Source: a bacterium 1XD21-13 (GTDB lineage Bacteria; Bacillota; Clostridia; Lachnospirales; Lachnospiraceae). From it: DNA of 64,000 bases. The notes beneath the pieces are model-generated. The model had not been told where the DNA came from and ran no database searches. It saw nothing but the letters and a program-made list of their open reading frames with translations. The position numbers and the translations under genes are program-made. Every line of letters begins with the position of its first letter. Position 1 is the first letter of the stretch. Where the stretch lies: contig QZDX01000006.1 of the NCBI GenBank assembly GCA_009917555.1, positions 124,001 to 188,000 on the forward strand, in the 5' to 3' direction. Positions 8,102-16,055 of the stretch are shown one piece after another.

Positions 8102-8815
8102 TTAACCGAAACGCCTCACAACAAAATGAAACGCATCTGTTTTCATGGTCTCCTCAGCATATATCAACGGATTCCCGTAAACATCTTGAACATAATCCTG
8201 TAGCAGCATAAGCGGTGTACCTGATGCAACCTGAAGACATTCTGCCAAAAAGTCATCTGCCGCAACCGGTATCAGCTCTGTCAGAGAAACTCCCATCTCA
8301 ATTCCACAATCCTCTGAAACAAATCGGTCCATAGAGAAGTCTGAACCTGGAACAACGCTCAAAAACATGGGTGTCAGCCTTGGGGCCAGATAGTCTTTGG
8401 TATAGGCCACTGGTTTTCCATCAGCCAAACGTATTCTTGTACAGCAAACGATACTTGTCCCCAATGGAACATCCAGCTTTCTTGCCACAACCTCATTGGC
8501 ATCAACCAGCTCTTTTTCAAATAAGGACATACCTGGTGTATATCCACTCTCCTGAATCATTTTTGTAATACTCAAACAGTTATTAAGAATATCACGAATA
8601 TTGTCACAGCTACAGCTCAAAAAGGTTCCCCTTCCCTGTGTAGAATGAACGATTCCTTCATTTTTCAGTGCATTAAATGCCTCCCGCAGGGTCAGTCTGC
8701 TAATTCCCAGCTGCTCCGATAATTCTGTTTCTGTGGGAAATTTATCTCCCGGTCGTAATTGATTGGATACAATATAATCTAAGATGCTATCTTTTGCTTT
8801 AATGTATGCGGACAT
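8102..8815 (-). CDS. GntR/HutC-family transcriptional regulator (UTRA effector domain)
   Basis: 237 aa. An N-terminal winged helix (residues about 5-70) carries LRPGDKFPTETELSEQLGISR and LREAFNALKNEGIV, the GntR signature. The C-terminal half has the HutC/UTRA pattern (IVCCTRIRLADGKPVAYTKDYL then PLMLLQDYV). Such proteins are usually repressors released by a sugar or sugar phosphate. The ATG at 8815 is preferred over the GTG-type start eight codons upstream because AAGGGGA stands 6 nt before it. It is divergent to the FGGY kinase gene and heads the barrel-aldolase-ABC-DhaKL genes, so it is probably the local regulator of both transcripts. Confidence 0.88.
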   Translation of the reverse strand: MSAYIKAKDSILDYIVSNQLRPGDKFPTETELSEQLGISRLTLREAFNALKNEGIVHSTQGRGTFLSCSCDNIRDILNNCLSITKMIQESGYTPGMSLFEKELVDANEVVARKLDVPLGTSIVCCTRIRLADGKPVAYTKDYLAPRLTPMFLSVVPGSDFSMDRFVSEDCGIEMGVSLTELIPVAADDFLAECLQVASGTPLMLLQDYVQDVYGNPLIYAEETMKTDAFHFVVRRFG

Positions 8816-9052
8816 TGCACTTCCCCTTTTCTTACACACAATTTTTATATTTTTGTTTACATCTTTATTATATTGATATTTATTGGAAAATGCAATTTAA
8901 ATTTAAATCAATTTTAAAATTCATCTGATTTATTTGTATTATACATCATATCTTTTATTTGTCAAGTCATATTTTTTAAAAATATATATTGATTTAATTT
9001 AGATATGTATGATAATATAATCTTGTAAAAACAGCAAAGGAGGTACTTACTT
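8816..9052. promoter_or_regulatory. AT-rich divergent control region of the cassette
   Basis: This 237-bp stretch is extremely AT-rich and holds the start regions of both the GntR gene (left) and the kinase gene (right). A TATAAT at 9016-9021 and a strong AAAGGAGGT ribosome site at 9036-9044 serve the kinase. Loosely inverted ATACATCATATCT (8941-8953) and AGATATGTAT (9001-9010) could be a GntR operator pair. No convincing -35 is visible. Confidence 0.45.
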
Positions 9053-10531
9053 ATGAAACACAGCAAAAATTTTCTGGCATTTGATCTTGGCGCAAGTAAT
9101 GGCCGGGGATTTGTGGGAAAATTTGATGGAGAAAAATTGTCTATTTTCGAATTGCTTCGCTTTGAGCATACTATTATTTCAGATACATCCAGGCTTTGCT
9201 GGGATTATGAAAAAATTCAGCAGAATATAGAAAAAACTTTTTATCTTGCTGCCAAAAATCAAATTCCTCTGGATTCTTTTGGGATTGATGCCTGGGGCGT
9301 TGACTATGCACTATTAAATACCCACGGACAGCTCCTGGAAGCTCCCAGAAGCTATCGCAGAATGTGCTCCAGTCAAATGGAGCCAGTTCATGCAGTCATT
9401 TCAGAAAAAGAGCTTTTTTTGAGAACCGGGCTGGTTGCAAACCCCGTAGACACTTTGTACCAGCTATATCGCATGAATTTGGAACAACCTAGCCCGCTTC
9501 AAGAGGCTCAAGATTTTTTAATGCTTCCCTCCTACTTTTCCTATTATTTGACTGGTGAAAAAAACAACGAATACACCGAGGTTACGACCTCGATGCTTTA
9601 TTCCATCGAACAGAACACCTGGGATTACAACTTGCTGGACCGTTTACAGCTGCCCTCACAAATACTGGGAAGTATCATTTCCCCCGGAACACGGGCCGGT
9701 ACATTAAACAATTCTATAGCCTTTGAAACCGGGTATCACCATCTGCCGCATGTTTATGTTGCTACGGAGGATACAGCCTCTGCTGCCATTTCTGTAACTG
9801 CTGGTAAAAATTGTGCCTTTTGCTCCAGCGGCACCTGGTCTTTAGTCGGCATCGAATCCGAAAAACCTGTTCTCACAGATTTTGCCCGAAATAACTATTT
9901 TTCTAATGAAGGTAATCTTGGTAATACATTTCGTCCTATCCAGAATATTAATGGCATGTGGATTATTCAGGAATGTAAAAAGGACTGGGATGCCCTGGGA
10001 TACTCGTTAACCTGGGATATGATTACATCCGCTGCGGCTTCCGAACCCCCTTTTCGCTCTATTATTGATGTAGACGACGATCTTTTCTTTGGCACCGGAA
10101 ATATGATTGGTCGAATCCAAGCCTACTGCCAATCTACCAAACAACCCGTTCCTGAATCTGTCGGTCAGATCGCGCGGTGCTTTTATGACAGCCTTTCTCT
10201 CCGTTACAAAAGAAGCTTCCATCAATGCTGTACAATCTCAAAAAAGGCTCTGGATGTATTCAATATCATAGGCGGAGGAAGCAAAAATAAATTTATGAAT
10301 CAACTTACGGCAGATGTACTTGGTGTTCCTGTGATTGCAGGTCCCGACGAAGCTGCCGTGATTGGTAATATCATTGCACAGGCAATTGCTTTTGGGGAAA
10401 TCCAAGATTTGGAAGAAGGGCGTGATCTCATTCGCAGATCCTTCTCCATAGAAACTTTTTATCCGCAAAGAAGTCTTGCAAATGATGAAACCTATCATTA
10501 TTACTTATCGCTTATCAGAAAGGAGCTCTAA
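9053..10531 (+). CDS. FGGY-family carbohydrate kinase, rhamnulokinase/fuculokinase-like
   Basis: 492 aa, the usual FGGY length. It opens with AFDLGASNGRG (phosphate-1 loop), has FGIDAWGVDYALL (RhaB-type substrate region), SSGTWSLVGIE, and closes with the adenosine motif IIGGGSKNKFMNQLTADVLGV. The overall pattern is that of RhaB, which phosphorylates L-rhamnulose at O1. Clostridial fucose operons often use RhaB-like kinases for L-fuculose, and fucI plus a class II aldolase here make fuculose the better guess (inference). Excellent ribosome site 9 nt before the ATG. Divergent from the GntR regulator; the flavin-reductase-like gene follows after 2 bp. Confidence 0.88.
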   Translation: MKHSKNFLAFDLGASNGRGFVGKFDGEKLSIFELLRFEHTIISDTSRLCWDYEKIQQNIEKTFYLAAKNQIPLDSFGIDAWGVDYALLNTHGQLLEAPRSYRRMCSSQMEPVHAVISEKELFLRTGLVANPVDTLYQLYRMNLEQPSPLQEAQDFLMLPSYFSYYLTGEKNNEYTEVTTSMLYSIEQNTWDYNLLDRLQLPSQILGSIISPGTRAGTLNNSIAFETGYHHLPHVYVATEDTASAAISVTAGKNCAFCSSGTWSLVGIESEKPVLTDFARNNYFSNEGNLGNTFRPIQNINGMWIIQECKKDWDALGYSLTWDMITSAAASEPPFRSIIDVDDDLFFGTGNMIGRIQAYCQSTKQPVPESVGQIARCFYDSLSLRYKRSFHQCCTISKKALDVFNIIGGGSKNKFMNQLTADVLGVPVIAGPDEAAVIGNIIAQAIAFGEIQDLEEGRDLIRRSFSIETFYPQRSLANDETYHYYLSLIRKEL

Positions 10532-10533
10532 CA

Positions 10534-11049
10534 ATGCAAAAAATCATTACAATCGCCGAAGCACAAAAGCTTTCCTCTCCAAATCCTTTTGCACTTCTCA
10601 CCACCAGAAAGCCTGATGGCACCACAAATATAATGGCTTTATCCTGGTGGACCTACTTATCTAACCATCCGGCTGCCATTGGCATCTGTCTCAGTAATAA
10701 AGGATATTCCGGAACATGCATAAAAGCCAATCCCTTCTTTTCCTTATCCCTTCCTGGCATTAAATTACAGAACAGTGCTTTTCAGTGTGGGACATGCTCC
10801 GGAAGGCAAAGGGACAAGGTCAAAGAGCTTTCTATTCCTCTAAGCCAGCATCCGGACTTTCCGGTTCCATATGTAACAGGAAGCCGCATTGCCTTTTCCT
10901 GTGAAATGTGTTCTGCGTATCTGGTCCATGATCATACCTTCTACCTCTGTGATGTTAAGCAAATCCTCGGAGATGACACAATTTTGGCTCTTTTTGCCCA
11001 ACATGGCTATGCAAAGCTAGACATAGTTTCCACAGAGATTCCTTCTTAA
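10534..11049 (+). CDS. Flavin reductase-like FMN-binding split-barrel protein
   Basis: 171 aa. P-F-A-L-L-T-T, NIMALSWWTYLSNHPAAIGICLS and G-Y-S-G-T-C-I-K-A-N-P-F-F-S-L-S-L-P are the DIM6/NTAB (flavoredoxin, flavin reductase) pattern, in which the loop after the first strands holds FMN. Reaction unknown; relatives move electrons between NAD(P)H, FMN and partner proteins. Cysteines cluster (FQCGTCSG, FSCEMC), which is unusual and might be a redox or metal site. Its ribosome site AAGGAG lies inside the kinase stop region, so it is co-translated with the kinase. A role in sugar catabolism is not obvious; redox disposal of lactaldehyde would be speculation. Confidence 0.75.
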   Translation: MQKIITIAEAQKLSSPNPFALLTTRKPDGTTNIMALSWWTYLSNHPAAIGICLSNKGYSGTCIKANPFFSLSLPGIKLQNSAFQCGTCSGRQRDKVKELSIPLSQHPDFPVPYVTGSRIAFSCEMCSAYLVHDHTFYLCDVKQILGDDTILALFAQHGYAKLDIVSTEIPS

Positions 11050-11064
11050 ACATCAAATATTTAA

Positions 11065-11106
11065 AAAGCGGCGTAATTCCTACAGGCTTAAGGAATACGT
11101 CGCTTT
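11065..11106 (+). terminator. Rho-independent terminator of the kinase operon
   Basis: AAAGCG-CGTA-TTCC on the left pairs with GGAAT-ACGT-CGCTTT on the right across a 10-nt loop with one mismatch and one bulge, followed by a T-rich run (ATTCTTTT). Confidence 0.8.
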
Positions 11107-11146
11107 ATTCTTTTCAAAAGATAACAAACAGCTTTTATTACTCTCT

Positions 11147-11251
11147 GAAAATTGCACGTAAATTTCTATTTTTATCTGGACATTTTTTGTACTAATTGAT
11201 ATACTTTCCCTATATACAGAATACTTTTTCGGCAATTTCCTCCAAAATCAC
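11147..11251. repeat. 105-bp direct repeat, copy 2
   Basis: Same orientation and 104/105 identical to 262-366. In this copy the segment is functional context: it holds the promoter of the AraC regulator starting at 11277, so this is the original attachment of the repeat to the regulator, while copy 1 keeps the attachment to fucI. Confidence 0.95.
11177..11205 (+). promoter_or_regulatory. Promoter of the AraC-family regulator gene
   Basis: TGGACA (11177-11182), 17-bp spacer, TATACT (11200-11205). The predicted start lies about 65 nt upstream of the regulator ATG at 11277. Confidence 0.7.
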
Positions 11252-11276
11252 ACCAAAAAGGAGATAGGACGCGGAA

Positions 11277-12200
11277 ATGAGGGCTTTTCACGAGGTACGC
11301 AGCTACAATTCCGATTTCATGGTCTGGCATTCCAGCTATGACAACATTAGCTTTCTCGCCCACTGGCATAAGGAGATTGAGCTTATCTATGTTCGTTCCG
11401 GAACCTGTCATCTCAGTATTACGGATGTCAATTTCACGGCACATGCCGGCGATCTGGCCATCTGTGAAAGCGGTGTGATTCATTACAGTGACTCTCACAA
11501 CATGGACAATTCTCTGGATTTTATTATTTTTGACACCTCTATTATCAGCCCCCTTTTTGAAAATCCTCATTTCGTCAATCCTCTGGTCACAAGGGAGGAG
11601 CTTAAGCAGTATGGACTGTCCGATCCTCTGAAGGCGTTGATCACCACGGTATCCGGTGAGCTGGAGGAGCGCAAGCCCTATTATCAGGAGGTTATCGCCT
11701 CCTCCCTGCAGACCTTCTGGGCTCTTCTGAAGCGCTGCCATCCCAGGACGGATTCGGAGCGGGTTCCTGAGAGCCGCCGGGATCGGATGCTTGCACAGCT
11801 CCAGGGGCTTTTGTCCTACATAGAGACTCACTATGCCGATAATATCTCTCTGGGCTTTGCCGCACAGAGTATGAATTTCAGTGTCAGCTATTTTTCCAAA
11901 ACCTTCAAGAATCTTATGGGCATCAATTTCGTCACCTACCTCAATCTGGTGCGGGTGGAGCACGCAGCCTTTGAGCTTCGCCATACGGAGAAAAAATTCA
12001 CGGATATTGCCCTTTGCTGCGGATTTAACAATGTGCGAACCTTTAACCGGGTGTTCAAGGAGATTACAGGCTGTACCCCCTCCGAATTTCTGCTGCTGCC
12101 TGACCCGGATGCCTATAAGCGCACCTACTACAACCGCCGATCCGGCGAGCAGGAATTTGTTGAGCAGGATTCTCTGACTTTGATTAAAAATTATGAATAA
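11277..12200 (+). CDS. AraC-family transcriptional regulator with cupin-like sensor domain
   Basis: 307 aa. The N-terminal half has the cupin sugar-sensor look of AraC/MelR regulators (AHWHKEIELIYVRSG near residue 28, then HAGDLAICESGVIHY). The C-terminal 100 residues hold two helix-turn-helix units: FAAQSMNFSVSYFSKTFKNLMG and FTDIALCCGFNNVRTFNRVFKEITG. Such proteins activate sugar operons when the sugar binds. The promoter-leader segment it shares with the fucI upstream region through the 105-bp repeat suggests it was the divergent activator of fucI before the cassette came in (inference). No strong ribosome site; AGGA lies 7 nt before the ATG. Confidence 0.9.
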   Translation: MRAFHEVRSYNSDFMVWHSSYDNISFLAHWHKEIELIYVRSGTCHLSITDVNFTAHAGDLAICESGVIHYSDSHNMDNSLDFIIFDTSIISPLFENPHFVNPLVTREELKQYGLSDPLKALITTVSGELEERKPYYQEVIASSLQTFWALLKRCHPRTDSERVPESRRDRMLAQLQGLLSYIETHYADNISLGFAAQSMNFSVSYFSKTFKNLMGINFVTYLNLVRVEHAAFELRHTEKKFTDIALCCGFNNVRTFNRVFKEITGCTPSEFLLLPDPDAYKRTYYNRRSGEQEFVEQDSLTLIKNYE

Positions 12201-12219
12201 CCATATTAAGGAGGCTTTT

Positions 12220-12696
12220 ATGGCAGACAAACCCATTTTATATCGGAAGCGCCTGATCCCCAACGAATGTATTCGCCTGGATCAAGATGAGGTATTGTTC
12301 CGAAGCAATCAGGTACTTGTCACACGCTGGCATACCATCCGTCCCAAAAAGGAGCTGGATCACGGTGTATCCTGTTTTCTGCTGGATAAGGGCTGGAAAA
12401 TCAGCCGTTTCCTGAATCGACAGGATGATCTGATCTGCTGGTATTGTGATATCATGGATTACACCTACGAAGCCGAAACCGATACCTATATCTTTACGGA
12501 TCTGCTGGCAGATGTACTCCTCTACCCCTCCGGAGAGGTCCGTGTGGTGGATCTGGACGAAATTGCGGATGCCCTGGAGCAACGGCTGTTGGAGCAACGG
12601 CAGGTCTGCCTCTGTATGCGGCAGCTGGACGCCCTCCTGCGGGAAATTTACTCCGGAAATCTGCTGCCCTCGCTGGAAAAATACTGGCCCGGTTAA
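12220..12696 (+). CDS. DUF402-family protein (possible nucleotide/phosphate hydrolase)
   Basis: 158 aa, starting at the ATG at 12220, where AAGGAGG is 5 nt upstream; an earlier in-frame ATG at 12193 overlaps the AraC gene and lacks a ribosome site. The core W-Y-C-D-I-M-D-Y-T-Y, then T-D-L-L-A-D-V-L-L-Y-P-S-G and V-V-D-L-D-E-I-A-D-A-L, matches DUF402, whose members (FomD, NtdP) hydrolyse phosphoanhydrides with the conserved Asp residues. Cellular role here unknown. It is probably co-transcribed with the AraC gene and ends at a strong terminator. Confidence 0.75.
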   Translation: MADKPILYRKRLIPNECIRLDQDEVLFRSNQVLVTRWHTIRPKKELDHGVSCFLLDKGWKISRFLNRQDDLICWYCDIMDYTYEAETDTYIFTDLLADVLLYPSGEVRVVDLDEIADALEQRLLEQRQVCLCMRQLDALLREIYSGNLLPSLEKYWPG

Positions 12697-12715
12697 GGCT
12701 TACTGTTCAGTCAAC

Positions 12716-12772
12716 AAAAAACCTCAAAAAATTTTCGTTTTTCCAGAAAACGAAAATTTTTTGAGGTTTTTT
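12716..12772. terminator. 26-bp perfect hairpin, bidirectional terminator
   Basis: Left arm 12716-12741 and right arm 12747-12772 are perfect complements around a 5-nt loop; the arms start with six A and end with six T, so it can terminate on either strand. It isolates the regulator/DUF402 transcript from the GRE promoter that begins 4 bp downstream. Confidence 0.93.
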
Positions 12773-12775
12773 GTC

Positions 12776-12804
12776 TTGAAAAAGTTTTTTTACAACCCTA
12801 CAAT
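12776..12804 (+). promoter_or_regulatory. Promoter of the first glycyl radical enzyme gene
   Basis: TTGAAA (12776-12781), 17-bp spacer, TACAAT (12799-12804), about 44 nt before the ATG at 12848, with AAGGGAG as ribosome site. Confidence 0.7.
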
Positions 12805-12847
12805 AAAAGCAGATAACAAAAATAAAAGTGATTAAGGGAGAACAAAT

Positions 12848-15250
12848 ATGGAAAAGCGTCTGCTTCCTCCTGGCCTTAACCGGGCCAAACGCACGGAATT
12901 TTTGAACACACGCATGCGGACCGTCACACCAAGGATTTGTGTGGAACGGGCCCGTCTGGTGACGGAAAGCTATCGCCGGACAGAGGGCGAGCCCTATATC
13001 CTCCGCCGGGCCAAATCTCTCCGGTATCTGCTGGAGCATATGACTATTTTTATAGATGACGAGGAATTGATTGTGGGAAATCATGCTTCCGGTCCCCGCT
13101 GTGCTCCTATTTTTCCGGAATTCGGTCTCTTTGACCAAAAGGAGCTGGATCTCATGCCTGTCCGCAAGGTAGATACCCTGCAGATTTCCGATGAGGATAA
13201 GGAATATCTTCTCAACGATATTTTCCCCTATTGGAAAAGCATAGCCACTGGGGAACGGGCCGTTCATTATTTTAGCCCGGAGCTTCTTAAAATTCTGGAT
13301 TCTCCTTACCGGGTATTCAATCCCTTAAGCCGTACCAGAAGCGGCCACGGCCACTATCTGCCCGATGTCCGCAAGGTGCTTCGGAAAGGGTTCGTCTTCA
13401 TTGAGCAGGAGGTACACAGCCATCTGGCCCAACTTGATTTCTGTGATCCGGATTATGCGGAAAAGCTTCAGTTCTATCAGGCAGCCCTCATCTGCATAGA
13501 GGGAGTAAAGACCTTCCAGAACCGGTATGCGGATCTGGCTGAGGAAATGGCCAAGACTTGCGGGGACCCCCGGAGAAGGCAAGAGCTTCTTATGATCGCC
13601 GCCAATTGCCGCCGGGTTCCCTACGAACCGGCACGTACCTATTTTGAAGCGGTACAGTCCTTCTGGTTTGTTATTCTCATTGACTATTGCGGGCAGAACG
13701 GTTCCTCTATTTCCGGCGGAAGAATCGACCAGATTCTGCGTCCCTACTATGAAAGAGAGCTCCGTGACGGAACTCTTACACGTGAGGACGCCCGGGAGAT
13801 TCTGGAATGTCTCTGGATCAAACACAGCGATATCATCAAAGCAGGAACCTACTCCAGCGTCCGCAACAATGGCGGCTTTTCTACTGCCAACAACATTGTT
13901 CTGGGCGGTCTCAATGAAAATGGTGAGGACGCAGTCTGTGATTTGACCTATGTGTGTCTGGACGCGGAGGAGTCTGTCTTCAATTCGGAGCCAAATACCA
14001 GCATCCGCCTGTCCCGGAAAAATCCGGACGCCTACGCCCGCCGCGTGATTGAAATTCTTGTGAAAAAGGAGGGTGGAAAAATGCCCTTCTTTAACGACGA
14101 TCTCATCATTGACGGACTGATGCGGGATGGGCTCACCAGGGATGAGGCCCTGGATTATGCCATTGTAGGCTGTGTGGAGCCCACAGGCTATGGCAATACT
14201 ATGGGAAGCACCAATGCCGGAATGTTCAATCTGGCAAAATGTCTGGAGCTGGCTCTCTTTGACGGCGTGTGCCAGATGTCCGGCATGCAGATGGGGCCTA
14301 AAACCGGAATGCTTACGGACTTTACCTCCTTTGAACAGCTGCAAAAGGCCTATCAAACCCAAATGGAATACTTTGTCTCCATGATGATTTGCTCACTGAA
14401 TTGTACGGAAAAGCTGATTGGAGATTACGGCCCCCATATTTTCTCCTCGCTCCTGCTGGATGGCTGTATCGAGCACGGAAGAGACTGCACCCGCGGCGGG
14501 GCCAAATACAATTATATCGGAATTCAAGGGGTGGGCACCGCAGACGTAGCAGATTCTCTGAACGCCATCCGGCAGCTGGTGTTTGAGAAAAAACAGATTA
14601 CCGCCCAGGAGCTCCTTGATGCCCTCCGGGATAATTTTGAGGGGAAGGAGACTCTTCGCCAGCTTCTCTTAAAGGGTGTTCCCAAATACGGAAACGATAT
14701 GGAGGAGGTAGACGAGACGGCTGCCTGGGCAGCCGGGCTTTACTGCAATTATGTCCATGGCAAACCCACCGTTCGCGGCGGCTTCTTCCGGCCCGGTCTC
14801 TTTTGCCTGTCCTCCAATACGCCTCTTGGCCGTCAGGTCGGTGCCCTTCCAAGTGGCCGCTTAGCCGGGACACCTCTTGGAGACGGCGGTATTTCGCCCA
14901 AGCATGATATGGATACCCACGGCCCCACCGCAGCCGTCAAATCCGTCGCCCGGATTCCTCAGGCCCTGGCCATCAATGGTGTCAATTATAATATGAAGTT
15001 CCTTCCTGCCATTTTAAGGACAGATGAAAACCGTCAGAATCTGGTAGCTCTGATCCGTGCCTACTTCTCCCTGGGCGGAATGCATATTCAGTTCAACATT
15101 CTCACCAAGGAGACTCTGCTGAGGGCGCAGCTTCATCCGGAGCAGTACCGCAGCCTGGTAGTCCGTGTAGCAGGCTACAGCGCCTTCTTTATTGATTTGG
15201 ACAAAGACATCCAGGACGAAATCATCAGCCGCACGGAGCATTGCGGCTGA
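12848..15250 (+). CDS. Glycyl radical enzyme 1 (dehydratase/lyase-type, substrate unknown)
   Basis: 800 aa, full GRE length. The radical-storing Gly776 lies in VRVAGYSAFF 24 residues from the end. The catalytic thiyl Cys442 is in GCVEPTG with the Glu444 typical of dehydratase-like GREs. SGHGHYLPD near residue 165 corresponds to the Gly-His segment of the family. The Asp found 14 residues after Cys in glycerol/diol dehydratases is Asn456 here, so it is not a standard glycerol or propanediol dehydratase. An activase is required, but none adjoins; the one at 18519-19400 is the only one in the window. A DeoR regulator follows after 37 bp. Reaction: radical C-O or related bond cleavage, substrate unassigned. 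Confidence 0.9.
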   Translation: MEKRLLPPGLNRAKRTEFLNTRMRTVTPRICVERARLVTESYRRTEGEPYILRRAKSLRYLLEHMTIFIDDEELIVGNHASGPRCAPIFPEFGLFDQKELDLMPVRKVDTLQISDEDKEYLLNDIFPYWKSIATGERAVHYFSPELLKILDSPYRVFNPLSRTRSGHGHYLPDVRKVLRKGFVFIEQEVHSHLAQLDFCDPDYAEKLQFYQAALICIEGVKTFQNRYADLAEEMAKTCGDPRRRQELLMIAANCRRVPYEPARTYFEAVQSFWFVILIDYCGQNGSSISGGRIDQILRPYYERELRDGTLTREDAREILECLWIKHSDIIKAGTYSSVRNNGGFSTANNIVLGGLNENGEDAVCDLTYVCLDAEESVFNSEPNTSIRLSRKNPDAYARRVIEILVKKEGGKMPFFNDDLIIDGLMRDGLTRDEALDYAIVGCVEPTGYGNTMGSTNAGMFNLAKCLELALFDGVCQMSGMQMGPKTGMLTDFTSFEQLQKAYQTQMEYFVSMMICSLNCTEKLIGDYGPHIFSSLLLDGCIEHGRDCTRGGAKYNYIGIQGVGTADVADSLNAIRQLVFEKKQITAQELLDALRDNFEGKETLRQLLLKGVPKYGNDMEEVDETAAWAAGLYCNYVHGKPTVRGGFFRPGLFCLSSNTPLGRQVGALPSGRLAGTPLGDGGISPKHDMDTHGPTAAVKSVARIPQALAINGVNYNMKFLPAILRTDENRQNLVALIRAYFSLGGMHIQFNILTKETLLRAQLHPEQYRSLVVRVAGYSAFFIDLDKDIQDEIISRTEHCG

Positions 15251-15287
15251 ATCCCATAAGCAAAATAAGGAAATCACAGGGGGACGT

Positions 15288-16055
15288 ATGCAGAAAGAGC
15301 GCTTTACTTATATTCTGGAAAAGCTGGATCAAAAGGGGAAGGTCTCTGTCTCGGATCTGTCCCGTGAGCTTCATGTCTCTGAAATGACTATCCGCACAGA
15401 TCTGAATCTCCTGGATCGCAGTGGTCTTTTAATGCGTGTACACGGGGGCGCCAAACGAATCGGAGAATCTCTCTACAAGGACAGCATCCGTGAAAATCTG
15501 TATCAAAATACCGCCAATAAAATATCCATTGCCCGGTCCGCCTGTGAGCAGATTTGTTCCGGCAATACTCTTTTTGTTGACGATTCCTCCACCTGCCTTT
15601 ATCTGATCCGGCAGTTGAAAAAAGACCCCTCCAAGGAGGTCACACTGTATACCAATTCCGTATTTGCGGCCATGGAGCTTCTGGAATGCCCGCATATCCG
15701 GGTCCATCTCATCGGCGGTGAGTTGAACGGCAATCTGGGCGCCACCTCCGGGCCTGCCTCAGAAAGCTTTGTATCCTCTTTCATGGCGGATCTCTGCTTT
15801 TTAGGAGCCAACGGCTTCTCGGCCAGCCACGGCGTCAGCGTCATCGGCTATCCCCAGGCAAGGCTGAAGCAGTGTATGATGAAAGCCAGCAGAAGGCACA
15901 TTCTGCTGGCTGACAGTCATAAATATGATTTGAACTTTTTATCTGTGGTCTGCCCTCTTTCGGACATTCATCTGCTGATTACTGCCGGGAGCATTTCAGC
16001 CTCGGCCCTGGAGCAGCTCGAAGGGCAGACCTCTGTCCTGCGGGCCGACTGCTAG
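15288..16055 (+). CDS. DeoR-family transcriptional regulator
   Basis: 255 aa from the ATG at 15288, preceded by GGGGG; the open frame extends further left but overlaps the GRE gene. N-terminal helix-turn-helix: VSVSDLSRELHVSEMTIRTD and LLMRVHGGA, the DeoR signature. C-terminal sugar-phosphate-binding fold: FVDDSSTCLYLI, LYTNSVFAAMEL, LIGGELNGN and LLADSHKYDL. Normally such a repressor senses a phosphorylated sugar of the pathway it controls, here the preceding GRE. Its stop codon overlaps that of the convergent epimerase gene by 3 bp, with no terminator between. Confidence 0.9.
   Translation: MQKERFTYILEKLDQKGKVSVSDLSRELHVSEMTIRTDLNLLDRSGLLMRVHGGAKRIGESLYKDSIRENLYQNTANKISIARSACEQICSGNTLFVDDSSTCLYLIRQLKKDPSKEVTLYTNSVFAAMELLECPHIRVHLIGGELNGNLGATSGPASESFVSSFMADLCFLGANGFSASHGVSVIGYPQARLKQCMMKASRRHILLADSHKYDLNFLSVVCPLSDIHLLITAGSISASALEQLEGQTSVLRADC

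Noticed and set aside
11172-12263. 363-codon open frame on the minus strand
   Set aside because: It is the antisense of the AraC gene, whose cupin and double helix-turn-helix domains are clear; no ribosome site or family motif on this strand, and it would also cross the duplicated promoter segment.
13325-14362. 345-codon open frame on the minus strand
   Set aside because: Lies wholly inside the GRE1 gene, which has an intact catalytic Cys and radical Gly; the antisense product has no recognisable domain.
12848-16055. Propanediol or glycerol dehydratase of a microcompartment (pdu-like) operon
   Set aside because: No shell protein, aldehyde dehydrogenase or activase gene adjoins, and Asn replaces the key Asp; the fucose neighbourhood alone is not enough.
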